Assembly: GCA_013396525.1 (NCBI GenBank)
Contig: VWYX01001259.1
Coordinates: 62,001-126,000 of the forward strand
DNA: 64,000 bases
Direction of reading: 5' to 3'
Origin: Chaetorhynchus papuensis
Lineage: Eukaryota > Chordata > Aves > Passeriformes > Rhipiduridae
Part shown: piece after piece, positions 1-13,600 of the stretch
How the letters are laid out: the number at the start of each line of letters is the position of its first letter
How positions within the stretch are numbered: the first letter of the stretch is position 1
Position numbers and translations under genes: made by a program
Notes under the pieces: model-generated
The model's input: only the letters and a program-made list of their open reading frames with translations
Told to the model about the DNA's origin: nothing
The model's database searches: none

Positions 1-2282
1 GTTATTTCATGCTTATATTAGTGATTTCAGCAGTTCTCAACAAAATGATTGATCAAAACAAAATACTCATGTTCTTTATAAATCATTAAAAATAAAAAGT
101 CTGATTTTCGCAACAGTTTTGTCCACTCAGGAATTTTCTAGGCATACAAATCAGATAGGAAGGACTTGACTTGTCTGGACATAGATGTGCCATTTCAAAA
201 CAGTCTAGGCTATCATGTGATGTCTGCTGGCAGACGCAAAACAGTCTTCATGGAAGACCTGTGCCATCTGGAGCTGCAACTGCAGCACTGGCAAGATATT
301 CAACAGAATCTAAAAGAGCACTAGATGTCTGTGTTTAGACAGCTGAAAGCTTCTTAGCCTCATTTCAAGCTATTTATTTAGTTAAGGTCTTTGGTGTATT
401 ACAGCAATAGAGGTATGCTAAGAGTAGAAGGAGGAACTCACACCAAATTGGAGTTAACTACAAGAAATCTGTGCCTACACTGAAGATTTCTTCTCCAAGC
501 CAGAATAGGCTGAGAGAATTTCTTGAAGCTACAGAATAGAAAGGAGAAAAAATATGATCCTGATTAAATGTTGGTTCAAGGTGCTCCAAGTCCTTCATCA
601 GCATTTCTCTTTATCTGTCAGAATCACCCTCTGCCTCAATTTCTTTCCCAAAAGTGATTTCCTTTTGGCTTGTTGGAATCCAATTCTTATCTAGCCTGTG
701 ATTCTTCTATGTTTCTGATGACAGTTTTCATTACCCTAATGGGCATCCATTTTGGGATTATATGCTGGATATATGCATTTGCCCACAAAACATATATTGA
801 AATATTCTGCGACTGACATATATTCAATTGTGATTGCTCTAATTCTCTTTCCAGTTTTATGCTGCCAATTTAATTTTTTATGACATGTAGTTTGATCATA
901 GATAATAATACTGTATCTGTCACTTTCTCTGTGCTGAAATTAACATTATCTTCCCATAATTTATTGTCTAGGGATCTTTCCTGGCCAATCATCTTGAGAA
1001 CTATCAGTAAGGATCTCAACAATTTGGTTTAAATTTTTATGCAAGGTAATAATTTTCTTTTCTTTGTGTGTTTCTTTCCCTTCTCCTATTCCATTGCTCT
1101 CATTTCCCGAGGACACTCTTCATACCCATTACATATCCAAACTGTTCTGAAAATCCTGCTAAGTTCTTGGATTCAGGAACTACTTGGTTTTAATTAACTT
1201 AATCATATTTTGAGTGAGAACTAATGTTTGTTGATATATACATTTTACTCCTTTGAAGTATATCTATGATCTTCTGAATGCCAATGAAATTAAAAGGTAT
1301 GAAATGCAATGCTATTTACATAATAATTTTGAATTTGAAATAAAAATTCAGAAAAGAACAATCACAATGCTTCACAGAGCTCCCACTTTCTTTTATTTGT
1401 TGTCCACATTCTAGCAGTGCATCCCCACATCATACATCATTTATTTCTACCTAATCATTTTTTAATGCAACATAAAATCCCTTTTTCCATGATTATCTAT
1501 ATTTTCAACATTTGTATTCTTATATGATTGAGTAAATTTGCTTATTTTTTCATGGGATCTGGATTTTTATGTTTCCCATTTTCGTGAGTTGCAGTTTGCC
1601 CGCAGGCCAGTTAAAATTGACTGCTTAATTTATTTCTTCCATCAAACAGGAACTCATCCAACTATATTTATCACAGACTCAGAAAAAAAAATCACTTAAG
1701 TTTTTTATTCAGCTCTCCAAAATCCAAGACATTGTTCTCTATATATATATGTCTAAAATGTATCTTTAATTTCCTAGTGCATGTTTTCATCTATGAGGAC
1801 TTATTCTGATGAGGAGATCCTGGTTTGTTATGATTCCTGTAAGAAAGGAATTTGTATTCCATAAAGTATTGTTTATAATGCCATTCCTTTACCTTGTTAA
1901 CACTAATAATTAATATAGTTATCATATATTATGGTCACAGTTATCAGCTATAGTTATCAGATAAAGTTATAAAGAAAGAGAGGATGATATAGTATTAATC
2001 TCTTCAGATGCTGGAAAGCCTAAATTCTGGGATATTGAACAGGCCTTTAATCGAGGTTGAGCACTGTGCAGATCTCATCCATGAAAAAGTTACCTCATCT
2101 TGGTCTTTTGAGCTCTTACAAGATTTTCTTAGAAGAAAACATGGTTTCTACTGTGAAACAGAAAAGATGGTCATGTGAGAGTTTGTGGCGACGCTTTTAC
2201 ATAAAGGCAGAATCATGCAGTTAGTGTAGCTGCCCACACTGAGTGGGAGCTGCCTACAGGCTCCTGTGTTACCCTGGGTGGG
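1..2282. other. AT-rich non-coding sequence, nothing recognised
   Basis: No open frame of note, no recognisable repeat family and no RNA gene was seen. Short A/T runs and a small TA stretch near 1741-1750 are the only low-complexity features. Confidence 0.7.
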
Positions 2283-2787
2283 CTCCAGTTCTCCTGCAGC
2301 CAGGGGTGCACACAGCACAGCACAGCACAGCTGAGGTTCTCCTGCAGCCAGGGGTGCACACAGCACAGCACAGCACAGCACAGCTGAGGTTCTCCTGCAG
2401 CCAGGGTTACACTCAGCACAGCACAGCACAGCACAGCCCAGCACAGCCCAGCACAGCACACACAGCACAGCACAGCTGAGGTTCTCCTGCAGCCAGGGGT
2501 ACACACAGCATGGCACAGCCTGGCACAGCCCGGCACAGCCCAGCACATCCCAGCACAGCCCAGCCCAGCCCAGCACAGCACAGCTGAGGTTCTCCTGCAG
2601 CCAGGGGTACACTCAGCACAGCCCAGCACAGCACAGCCCAGCCCAGCACAGCTGAGGTTCTCCAGCAGCCAGGGGTACACTCAGCACAGCCCAGCCCAGC
2701 CCAGCCCAGCACAGCCCAGCCCAGCACAGCTGAGGTTCTCCAGCAGCCAGGGGTACACCCAGCAGAGCCCAGCCCAGCCCAGCACAG
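2283..2787. repeat. Two-level minisatellite (33-bp core plus pentamer array)
   Basis: Seven units start at 2283, 2331, 2384, 2476, 2584, 2652 and 2730. Each has a 33-bp core (typically beginning CTGAGGTTCTCC and ending CAG; unit 1 begins CTCCAGTTCTCC) followed by a run of 5-bp repeats, CACAG or CCCAG. By hand count the pentamer numbers are 3, 4, 11 (plus a 4-base remnant CACA), 15, 7, 9 and 5. Unit lengths are therefore 33+5n: 48, 53, 92, 108, 68, 78 and 58 bp. Pentamers are pure CACAG in units 1-2 and increasingly CCCAG to the right. The cores of units 6-7 carry CTCCAGCAG where units 1-5 have CTCCTGCAG. The block is far more GC-rich than its surroundings and nearly free of stops, so it yields overlapping spurious reading frames. 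I do not recognise the family. Confidence 0.95.
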
Positions 2788-5700
2788 GTGTGATGGCACA
2801 GTGACACACGTGTAGCATAGAGCAGCACAGGCATCACCTGCTCGGGATAATGGTTCACTGGATCACTAACTTCTCAGTGCGTGGTGATCAGTTTCATTAT
2901 AGGCATCCTGCATGTATTCTAATAAGTTCTTTACTTCAGGCATTTACTGCATATACTCCAATACCAATCATTATCAGTAACATATGTATCTTTTGATGCC
3001 ATACCCGAAAGTTTCTTAATCTACATATTTCTATTTTACACTAATATAGGTGTGTCTTGAAGAACCGAGTCATCCTATGTGTTGCCTTATTAGCAAAGTA
3101 TTCATCACTTGCGTTCCGAAGGACATCACTTCAACTCTACCTACAATAGCTGAGCTTCCTGCATTCCTTATGACCATTTGCTTGAAAGATGCATAGGTAT
3201 TGTTGTGAATCACAAAACAGCAAAGCATGGCATCTGTACAGTGATGTTCTTGTTACTCTAAAGTGTACATTCAGTCGTGCCAGGATTGTTTTTTCCTAGT
3301 AAATAAATTTTTTGCTATTTGATACTGTTCCTGATGCAGTCACCACCTAGGTTTTCTGTAAGTGAATTCATAGTGTTATTTACCTTTTTTTACCTATCCT
3401 GGCAGTATTGGACACAGACTCTAAGTATCTGTCATAAGAGTTGCAGTTTTCAGTACTTTATGTTAAATAATTAGGGAGAAAGAGTGAAAGGTAGACATAA
3501 ATATGTGAAGCCTCTGATGGCCTCTGTATTTGCAGTGAGCACATCCACACATGCATGAAAGATTAGTATTGTGAAAGGTATTGCTGGAGAAAATAAAGTG
3601 CTGTCTTGCAGGATTTTACTATGTGGTAATTATAAAGCATATGCAAAGTCAGATTTGGATTCATGTTCCTCTTTATGCTGACTGAAACCTGTTTTTTTGG
3701 TATATTGATGTATCCTTGTATTGTGCTAGAAGGCCTGAGAAGGTACTACTCACATCTTAGCAAAAGATGTTTTAAAATTACTTACTAGTCCAGCAAGATG
3801 ATGAAAATGTTTTAAATGGTTTTATTGCTCATCCTCTTCCTCAAAGGAATCTTAAAAAAAATGTTATTATCATTATACTGAATTTCACTATGTACTTTAC
3901 TGCAGCTATTGGCCATTTCATTTACAAATTTCTTCTCTGCATTTCCAACAGGAAAGGCAGTAAACTTAGTTCCCTTTTTAACTTTTAAAAAAGCAGAAAA
4001 GTTGCCTTAAAAAAAAAAAAGTATAACCCTAAGCAATGTGGAAGTATATGAGAACTTATTGTGTCATTTCATTTAGTCTATTACAGAGAGCTAACTGCCT
4101 TTAGAGACACAATTTTCTTTGAATCATTCTTTAATGCTTCATTCGGCTAGACATGGTCACTGTCAGTTGAAACTTTCTAATCAATTTAAGAATTCTCTAA
4201 TCCATAAAAGCTGTTTGAATTTTAGGAACAAAAGCAAGGTATACCTGTCTGATGATTACTAAATTGTAAATATTTTACCTCAATTTTTCCCTGCTTTAGT
4301 TTTTAAATGAAACAAGCATTAAAGGTGACTTAAAAAAAAAAAAAAGGAAGTAAAAATAAAGAGAGAGAGAAAATAAGTAATTAATTTCTTCTCTCAACTA
4401 AAAACTAAATTTTCGTGGTTATGTTACGGGTTAAGACTAATTAGTTGAAACTTGGCCAAAATATTCAACTGATGTTTTCTGGTTCTGAAGTTTTCAGTCA
4501 TTCTTGCAGAAATATCTCTTCAAAAGAAAATTAGTACAATTTGCTGATTGCTCATTACTGTTTCTATGCAATTCTATAATTTAGCATATTTCATTCATGC
4601 AGACATGCAGAGGAATTAATACTCTGTGACAAGGATTGCCAGAGACTCAACATAAGCATAAGCAAACAGTCCAAACAAACTGCTCATCATGAAGCCTATA
4701 GCAGAAAAGTAACTGACCTGCTAAAAAGAACTGGGATTTGACTGGAACGTAATTTATCAGCCAGGAAAAGATCTGTATGTCAGTTTGCTTTCTCTCATAA
4801 ATAAGTATTTTTAACCCTCATTCAGTCTTCATATATGGAGATTTACCAAAAGGCCAGCTTAAACCCATTTAATATATCAGCATTCAATGATATATTTTGG
4901 GCTGGAATGCAGGCTGCTGTTGTTTAAACTGAACGGGTGATATTTCCAGCTAGATCATAAACAGCATTTTGAAAAAATTTGTAATGAAGCCTTTTCTAAA
5001 GAAGTCTTGCTAGCTCGGTCTTGGTACATCTTACACATATTCATTAAAACAGTGGCCTGTGCATCATGCTAGAACTATGACAACAAGCTAGTGGCACTTG
5101 GAAAAGGTTCAGTGAGCTGCTGACTCCTTCTGGAGCCACATGTGCAGCCTTGCGGTATTGAAAACTTACCCTGAAGGCTGCCTCAGGGCTGCCTTGAGAA
5201 ATACACCACAGGCATATACACCAGAGTGTTTAAACAAAGGAGAGCTGAATTACTGTGCTTTGAGAGTCATTTGTCATCCTATAATCATTGATCAATACAG
5301 AACTTATGATGGCAAATGATAGTCTCCGTGGTCCAAAACACAAAGGAGTTTGAAATCTGTAACCTGAGATTTTTTTTTTCTCTTCATCACATTAGGATGT
5401 CTCCTTGAGAAATGACACATTTTCAAGAATTCCTGCTACAGCTGAAAAATGCAATAAACCTCTGAAGATTTAATAAACTTCAGCAAAGGGAAAAATTATG
5501 CATATATCAGAATTTAAAGCACTGAAAGCTCTTACAACTGAGAATTTTTGTTCTTCTAGTATCCAGAAAGAATAGTTTAGGGATTAAACACCCCTTCTTT
5601 TCTTCAGGTCGATCTTTTCATTTGGTTTTTTTGCCCTGCTTTTGTTCTGAGAATTGAAATATTCCTCCTTAGACAACCTCCTTTGTTTTCACTCTACAGG

Positions 5701-5996
5701 TCCCCTGACTCAATTTCAGTGACAGTTTCATGACAACAGTGTATGAAGTCTTACCATAAGGTTGTCTCTTTCTAAAACAGAGTTGGCAGTTCTTCCTATT
5801 AGTGGTCTTCACTAAACATTGGTATGAGCTCAGTGATCACTTGTCTGTCTTTTATATGTCTAGCTTTAAATTTTGTTAGTTTAACACAAAAACAACAAAA
5901 CAAGCAAACCAAAAGCTTGCTCCTACCAGTTTTCTCTGGAGGTTTTACTCTAAGAGATGGCCCCAACTTTCACAGCAAAGTGAAATTTGAGTTATC
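2788..5996. other. AT-rich non-coding sequence, nothing recognised
   Basis: After the minisatellite the composition returns to AT-rich. A few A runs (for example 4009-4020 and 4332-4345) are present. No retroelement, coding or RNA signal was recognised. Confidence 0.65.
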
Positions 5997-6034
5997 ATAG
6001 TAGATTGCACAAAAAAATTTATAGTAGATTGCAC
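5997..6034. repeat. 14-bp exact direct repeat, 10-bp spacer
   Basis: ATAGTAGATTGCAC occurs at 5997-6010 and again at 6021-6034, separated by an A/T-rich spacer. It looks like a local slippage duplication. No function is implied. Confidence 0.85.
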
Positions 6035-9000
6035 TAGAATAAAATTTATTTTTCTCAGCTGAGTCTGGAATACTTTTTGCTTGCATATCCTTTGTCTTTG
6101 CTATGACAAAGCAAATGTCTGTTCAAAGACTAATTCTCAAAAAAATGCAACAGATTCAAAGCATCTTAAATGAGTTCCATTGACACAAGCTAACAACACC
6201 ATGTCCTGTCAAAATAAATTCTCTTTCAAAGTCAGTCTAAAATGGATGACAGTAGTACACTCAGGTCTTATTTCACAACCATTATCCTGATTAGTTTTGA
6301 GACATATTATGAGATAACAGTTTGACTGAGACCCACAGCCTGCATAAAAATTACTGATTGAATTTTAGTATATGACTTAAAAAACCTAGAAAATAATAGA
6401 AAATAATGCCATGGAATTCTGCTGAAGTACACTATAAACAGTCTCTGTGACCTTATTTGTATCTAGCAGTCATGCATAGATAGATACACTTCCAACAGAC
6501 TCTGATAACAAGAAAAGATATAACAGAAATACACTGGCTATTTTATCTAAAGCTATTTTTTCTTGGAGTAAAGGAAATCATGTGACTGTGAAAAAAATAA
6601 TTTCTATTATTTGATGATATTTCTAATGATAAGATAATCAATTCTGTATTCGGAAAAACAAAACCAAAACCAAAAGACAAAAACCTTCTATTATTTACCT
6701 CACCCTTCAACCAAAAGATAAGCAATTGGTAGCTCTCTTTCATGCAGAAAATTCTAAAATTTAAATAGTCTTAACTGTTTTGAAAACAGTATATATTTGG
6801 TGATTTAATTCAGCAACAGTTTTAAACACACAAGTCATGAAAGCTGACACTTATAAGTACTCTAGCTGTGTAGTCCTAATTTTTCAGATGTATCTTCTTT
6901 TTCTATCCAGCAATGTTGTCCCAGTTGATTTGGAATTTTCTGCATTTTTCATTCATTGCTAGAATTATTTTAAATGACCTGGAGCTACTGCTTGACAAAA
7001 TAGCATTTGGTAAAGGAAGATTAATCACACACCTCTAGGAGTGATCTGACTATCACTATCACATTGTACAGGTTATTACATTATATGGATGTTCTAATGC
7101 TTCTTAAAACAAGATAAAAAAAAATATACAGAGCAACTAACCACAATTTTTTCCTTCCGTATTGAGACAATGTCTTTCCACTATGATGCTTGAGTATTTG
7201 GGTATACTGTTTGAAGAAAGTGATCTTTGAAAAGATATTAATACACTCTTTTACCTTGAATATATAAAACAAAGTAGAAAAGTTAAATTGATGCATTGGC
7301 ATTAGGATGGAGGACACCAGAATCTGGAAAACATCATTGGGCTCTATATCTTCAGAAAATACACACAGACACTATGTGTTTCTGAAGTACACTGTGTTTT
7401 TTTAAGTACACTAGAAAGATTGGTGAATGAAATGGTTTGCTCAAAAAAGTAATAAAAGTTCTGGAAGGACTGGAAAAAATTCCATTTAATTAAAAAAAAA
7501 AAAGGATTTTATCTAGACTTTCCAAACATTGGAAAGAAATACAAATATGTGTTCCTGCCAATTTGCCTTGCCCATGTCAATAATTTGGACAGAGATGAAG
7601 TCGTAACTGTAATATATATGAGATTACATAGGTCTTGGTTATTAGGGAAAAAAAAACCCAACACTAAAAACAAACCAACAACTGTAACTAGAAAAGTGGA
7701 TTCATGAACATAAAAACGTGGGTTTCAGTGGGTGACTGGAGTAGCAAATCTTTTGTTGTTGCTCATATCATGTTATTCTCAGCTCTGATGCAAACAATTT
7801 AGGTACTCCTGTTGCTTAGTTTCTCTGACCTAAAGTTTTTCATCTTTACATGTAGAAAATACTACTAATGAATGACTGCTTGAGAAGTGCTTTAGGATAA
7901 TCAAATGAAGGAAATACTATAATTTCCTGTAAATGTAAAGTAATGCAAGTAATACTGAAAAACTTTCTGTAGCATGACAGTGGTTTAGAAGCCTGTCTGT
8001 GCTGCTAAACTGGAAAAGCATTCTTTATCTTTGAAAAAGAAAAATAAAGCCACAGCCTTTGGCTTTTCACAATGAATGAAAAGTCACTGATGTAAAACTT
8101 TTAAATTGAAAAAGAGATAAAAATTACATCAACTACAATAAAAAAATGTATCTAAAAACAAAATGCGCAGTTAAAGAGACAAACAAATAATTTAACCCAA
8201 ACATTACAGACAAAATTATGAAAACATAGTCTCAGCATAAACAAGGCAGAATGTGTAATTTTCAGAATACAATTATTTGTTCTTGTACTTCTTTACATAA
8301 CCAATGGTGCATGCAATAATAGGATATATAAAAATGCAAGAAACTATTTGTGCCTTGCCATGGCAATTTAAATTGCATTATTTACATACATACTGAAACT
8401 GTGTTTGACAAAGCAGTCCCTCCCCGTTGGTAGGTGCAAGTGAATGGCTTGAAACCCTGATTAGAAAATTGATGAAAGAGACTTAAAAGATCTGTCTGGA
8501 GATGAATACGGTCAGATGACTATTTCTGATCTTTATTCTTAAACGGGTGTGATGGGTTGCTTGGGAGGCTGCAACATTGTTCTATGTTTATCCTACCGTA
8601 CATCAATAGAATAATTCAATAACCACTTTTTCAAAATTCATACGTCTGATTTATAGTTTATAAATACAAATTCTAAGCTAGCAATTGTTTCAAGAATTTT
8701 CTTCCAGAAATGTAGTGTTTCTGTCTCAGGAGGGCTATGAGATAAAAGAGATAAATACTCTGTTATATGTGCATAAGAATTACTGATTCCAGGGTAGTGA
8801 GTTCAGGGTAAAGCAATACATATTTCTGATTTTCCCTCATCAAATAGCTACAAAGTTTCAACAAGTGTGGTTATAATTAGCTAGAATTAAAGAGTGAGCA
8901 AAATAATACTGATGTAGTATGCAAATTATAACCTCTAGAAGTTCCTTTTAGTGCAGTTATATTATTCAAGTCTAAGCAGATACTTTGTTTAATGGCAGCA

Positions 9001-10199
9001 GTCTTATTGAAAATTAAGAAAACGTACTCCTTGAACATGAGCTAGCACATCTTTTATATATTTGTAAAACATATTGATATGAAGTAAACTATGCTTCATA
9101 TAACAATAGAAATAATAAATATCTTGTGGGGTGGAGAGACGGAATAACCGTACTTGAACATTGGTACTATTGATCAGAATAAAAGTGGCAGACTTTCCAT
9201 TTTTTGAAAAGATATGAAAACTGCTGGCTGGAAGTAAGTGGAAATATTCTAAAAACTTTTACATAGTACATCACAGCTTCTGTTTCCAGGGAAACCACTT
9301 CCTTCATAACTGCTCCCAATAGCCCTACCATCAGGAAAACAGCTGTCAGGGACATTGAATATTAAGGAAGGAATCAAGAGTGAGCTGAGAGTATAATAAG
9401 ATAATAGTTAATATCAAAAATGCACATTATATTGGAAATAATATACTGCAGGTATTTATGGAAAGAGGAGGTGTTGGATAACTTTTATCCTAGCTCTCAT
9501 CTTCAGGAGACTGTACCTGTATGCCGGCTATCTTTGAAGTACGACACACTGTGTACTGCTACAGAAAAAGTAAATGATATAAATATTAAAGTAAAATATG
9601 GCTCAGCTGGCTGAAGCACACACCAAAGACTTCCCTTAGGCTGTTATAAAAACTGCCACAAACAGTATATTCAGTACTGGGTGAATTTAAAAACGGCTTC
9701 TTTTGGAGGCAATAGCTCATGTCCCTTTTTTCTTGGGACTGTTATTCTTCATGTATCAATAATGAAAGAACAGGAAAAGAAATAATAAAGGTGACTGAAA
9801 TTCTTGCCGGTTCCTGGTGATTTTTCATATCTTCAGAATTTCTCCATACTGACAATTCTACCAAATCACTGAGATCAATCTTACAAGTTAATTTTCCACA
9901 AAATGGTATTTTGGAGATGTTATTACATAGCCAAACATTTAATTTTTGTCATTGATAAGTTATTCTTGGAAATTATGAGTTTCCAGACATTAAAAAAAAA
10001 AAAAACAACTTTTGGGAAAAAAACCCAGATTTCTCTTCATGAGTAAAATATAGAAACAGATATAAAAAAGAGTAGAGGGTAGGTGATATAGGATGGGATG
10101 AGCTGGGAGCTGTGAAAGGAGACAAAAATGGAGATAGATACACCGTTGCCCTTTTCCATTCTGCTAAAAGTTGACAAAAGCTGAGCTTCTCTCATTCAC
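6035..10199. other. AT-rich non-coding sequence, nothing recognised
   Basis: Only short unrelated open frames (60-80 codons) occur, with no recognisable domains and no consistent coding character. No mobile element was recognised. Confidence 0.65.
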
Positions 10200-10228
10200 T
10201 TGTTGCTGGAGTTGCCCCTTCCTGCTTT

Positions 10229-10291
10229 GATTTCTTTTGTTTGGTTGGTTTTGTTTTTTTGTTTTGTTTGGTTGTTTGTGTTTTTGTTTCT
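10229..10291 (+). repeat. T/G-rich simple sequence
   Basis: A run built from TTTTGTTTGG-like words. Its lack of stops explains the overlapping open frames on both strands here, which are not credible genes. Confidence 0.8.
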
Positions 10292-10648
10292 ATGCTCAGC
10301 CTTTTGGGGAGGGAGAAGGCAAGAAGTGTGCATGTGGGTGGGGTTTTTAAGGAAAAAAAAGTGGACTACTGCAACTGCAATGATTCCATCCATTTAACAA
10401 CATTGATGCTTTTCCTGGCTTCATCCTTCTCTAAAGGAATTGATTCAGATTCAGAGTATGTTTTGGAATAATTTGGGGTGTACTGATGATACTAAATTAT
10501 ATCTGTTAGGTAAAGCTGACAAATTCAAATTCATCTAGAATCTCATATTATATGAGTCTCTTGTTCAGCATTTATCTATCTTTGAAATACAAGGAGTTAT
10601 TAACAAATTAAGCATGCAGGATACAGACATAATTTCTATTCATTTTAT

Positions 10649-10681
10649 TTTATTTTGTTTGTCTTGAACAAACAAAATAAA
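10649..10681. repeat. Perfect 14-bp inverted repeat, 5-nt loop
   Basis: The arm TTTATTTTGTTTGT at 10649-10662 is exactly complementary to 10668-10681, around the loop CTTGA. The arms are A/T-rich, so a chance or slippage origin is plausible, but a 14-bp perfect stem is longer than usual. Confidence 0.9.
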
Positions 10682-13600
10682 TTTTATTTAATGTAATCTC
10701 AGCTCTTTTGAACAACTCTGAATAAGTGCATTTTTACCACACAGTGGGAGGTCTCAAGAAAGAAAAATACCTTGAGGGCAAAGGAGAGCTAAAGGAAATA
10801 TTCCTTTTTCACACAGCTTATGAGAAAATAATAATTATTTGTCCAAAGACAAATGCTTAGAGTTTTTATAAGTCCAGAAACACCTGGACATATTGAGAGA
10901 GAAAAATCTATCAAAGATTTCTAGAAAGCAAAAGAAGATAACTCGAGCTGAGGTATGTACACTGCATCATAAACTCATGGAGCCTTGAAAAGTATTCTGG
11001 GAAAGCATCACTGTATGCTTTACTCATAATCATAATTCTCTATTCAATAAAATCCACACTGAAGAGCTCTTTCTGAACAAAACATGCTGGTTTTGTCATG
11101 CAAATTTTTATATATTCTTCTATGTTGATGTAAGCTTTCTGATGATAAACTTACATGTGTTCTTCAGACAATGTGAAGAAGGAAGTTCTGCTGGAGAGTG
11201 CTCATAATGAAAGAGCATGGAAATAGTTTTGATATCTGTCCCTTCTGTTCTAGGGCCTCCTACTCTACACAGAGGTGAGTAAACAGGCAGGAAAACACGG
11301 TTCTGGAAGGACTGGAAACATCCTGCTGGTAGCATGAGATTTACAGATGTCTTGATGAGGAATACATTTTCAAAAAACCAATTTTTTTTTCTTATTCAAA
11401 GTAATTGCAGTTTTGGAATTTTTTTTTTAAATTTTAATAAATATCATTATTATGGCTTTCCTTGAAGAAGATAGAGAGGCTTGCATTTTCAACATTCTTA
11501 GGAATCTCATATTTTTTCTGTTTACAGAATAGCATCAAAATTAAAAGCAATTATGCCTAAACATGATACAAAGCCCAGTCTAGAATACCTTTGCACCAAA
11601 CTGCTTTTTGACAAAACCCAGAACATAACAGACTCTAAAAAATAAAATTAGCTTCTATTATAACCCCCACAAATTTCTTGGAGTCTATATCTCATCACAG
11701 TGAGTACTGAGACAATATCTGCAATTCATACTGCTCCAAGTTACTCAGGCCTAGACTGAGAAAGTAATTATGCAGACAGAAAACTTTCTTGAGATGAAGA
11801 AGTTTAGTGTCTGACACTTTGTACGTTAATCTTGAACACAGAAACAATCCCAAAATCTGTTGGAGGGACGGGGCAGAGGTCCAAAGAAATATTTAAAACA
11901 GCCTGTCATGTACATGTCCTAACCTGAGTTGTCAAGCTCCTTCATCAGGTCAATGACATTGTGCTGCTTTGTGTATGGCACAGGATCTTAACTGTGTCCT
12001 GGTCATGTAGGAACACAAGTTTCTTAACTGTTATTGTGACTTAAGTCAGGTCGTGTTATTTCTGCACTGTTAAATTTGGGTTTCAGAGAAGGACCAGGCT
12101 TTTACATAGATGCACTTTATGGGAAGTGAGAATAGTTTTGTGGTGAATATATATGACTTATCTCCACTTGAACCTGGACTTAGGATATACAGCTGTGGAA
12201 TTTAAATGGAAATGTGCATAGAGAAAAAAATAAAATAAATCAAGATCTTGATTTTTTGGGTGAAAGAAATTACAGCACAAGTCAGAACTTACTATATAAG
12301 AATTTATGTTAGATGTAACAGAAGGAATAGAACTAAATATATTTATCATACATATATATATATCTCCACTGGGTTCAATCAAAAATAGTATATGATAATA
12401 TCTGTTACATACCAGTTGACTTCATATTCTAGAATGAAGACATAGATAAGTGCCCTTATATGAGGTCAGAATAAAAAAAATCTAGTTTTGAACTGACTTG
12501 CCTAGGAAATGAGAACTGATCAGGATAGTTGAAAAAGTCCTTTTACTGGTGCATTAGGGATAACAATCACCATAAACATGGCAATGGTTTAAAGTATATC
12601 TCAGACAGCCTGTGTGGAGCATCTGTTTATTTATCTTATTAGTCACATTGCCTCAAGTGAGAAAGTTTATAGAGATGCAGCTTTGCTCATAGGCTTAGAG
12701 GAATACATTTTTCCTTCACTGTTTTCTCTAAGTCTTAGTTGCTTTGGAAAAGTATTATGTAAAAATCTTAATATTGTTGACAAAAGGTCAGTTTAACCGT
12801 CCTTCTCTGTATTGGAATGATAACACCTTCTACCAGTCTCATACTCTGACAGCTGCTGCTCCAATCAGTGAATTCTTATTTGCAGAGGAACACTGAAAGG
12901 TCCCCTTAAGGGAGAGGAGAAACCAAGGTTTGTTATCTTGTAACCTCAGTGATAAATATTAGAGGAAATTAGAAGCTCCAATGACAGCTGTGCACACCTT
13001 TGTTAAATTATTGTAAAACTCATAATACTGCTGGGTTCTAAAACAAAGGCATAGAGGTACAGCAAATTTCAAAAAATGCCTTCGTAAACCACCCCCCACC
13101 TCCCTGAATTTTCTCTCATCAGTGTTTCTCAGGACTGTGAAAAGCTGGGATAAAACCACCAGTATTCTTTAAATACTGTATGCTGAAGGGAGATTTACAA
13201 AGAACTTGATTTATGGTAACCAATTTTTCATGCTTCGAATAAAATAATTTTCAGAATGTCCTAGTATTTTAAAACTGATGGACTGCTGAAAAGGTTACCT
13301 TTTGTAACTGAGCTTATTCAGCCTGGTTTGATCTTTCTCTGAGGTGTCTGAAGCCATGTTTCCAGCATCTGTTCATTTGTAGCATGTGATTATGTTGATT
13401 CAATCACTTTCAAGCACATGAAAATTATTGATAATTCACCAGCTGCTTTTTGAGAACAAATTTAATCTTTTAAAATAAGGGAGGAAGAGAGAGCTCAGAC
13501 TTCAAGGTCCTTAACAAACTGCAGAAATGAATCATGCGTTCCATGAATGCATGGAAAAACAGTTGAATAATCCAAAACTGCAAATAGTATGGTGTTGTTT

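Noticed and set aside
2148..2858. Overlapping open frames of 78-155 codons on both strands, cysteine- and alanine-rich in translation
   Set aside because: They are translations of the minisatellite. The 33+5n units change frame from one to the next and several frames are open at once, which is typical of repeats and not of a gene.
10196..10471. Three overlapping frames on both strands
   Set aside because: They are caused by the T/G-rich simple sequence, which lacks stop codons.
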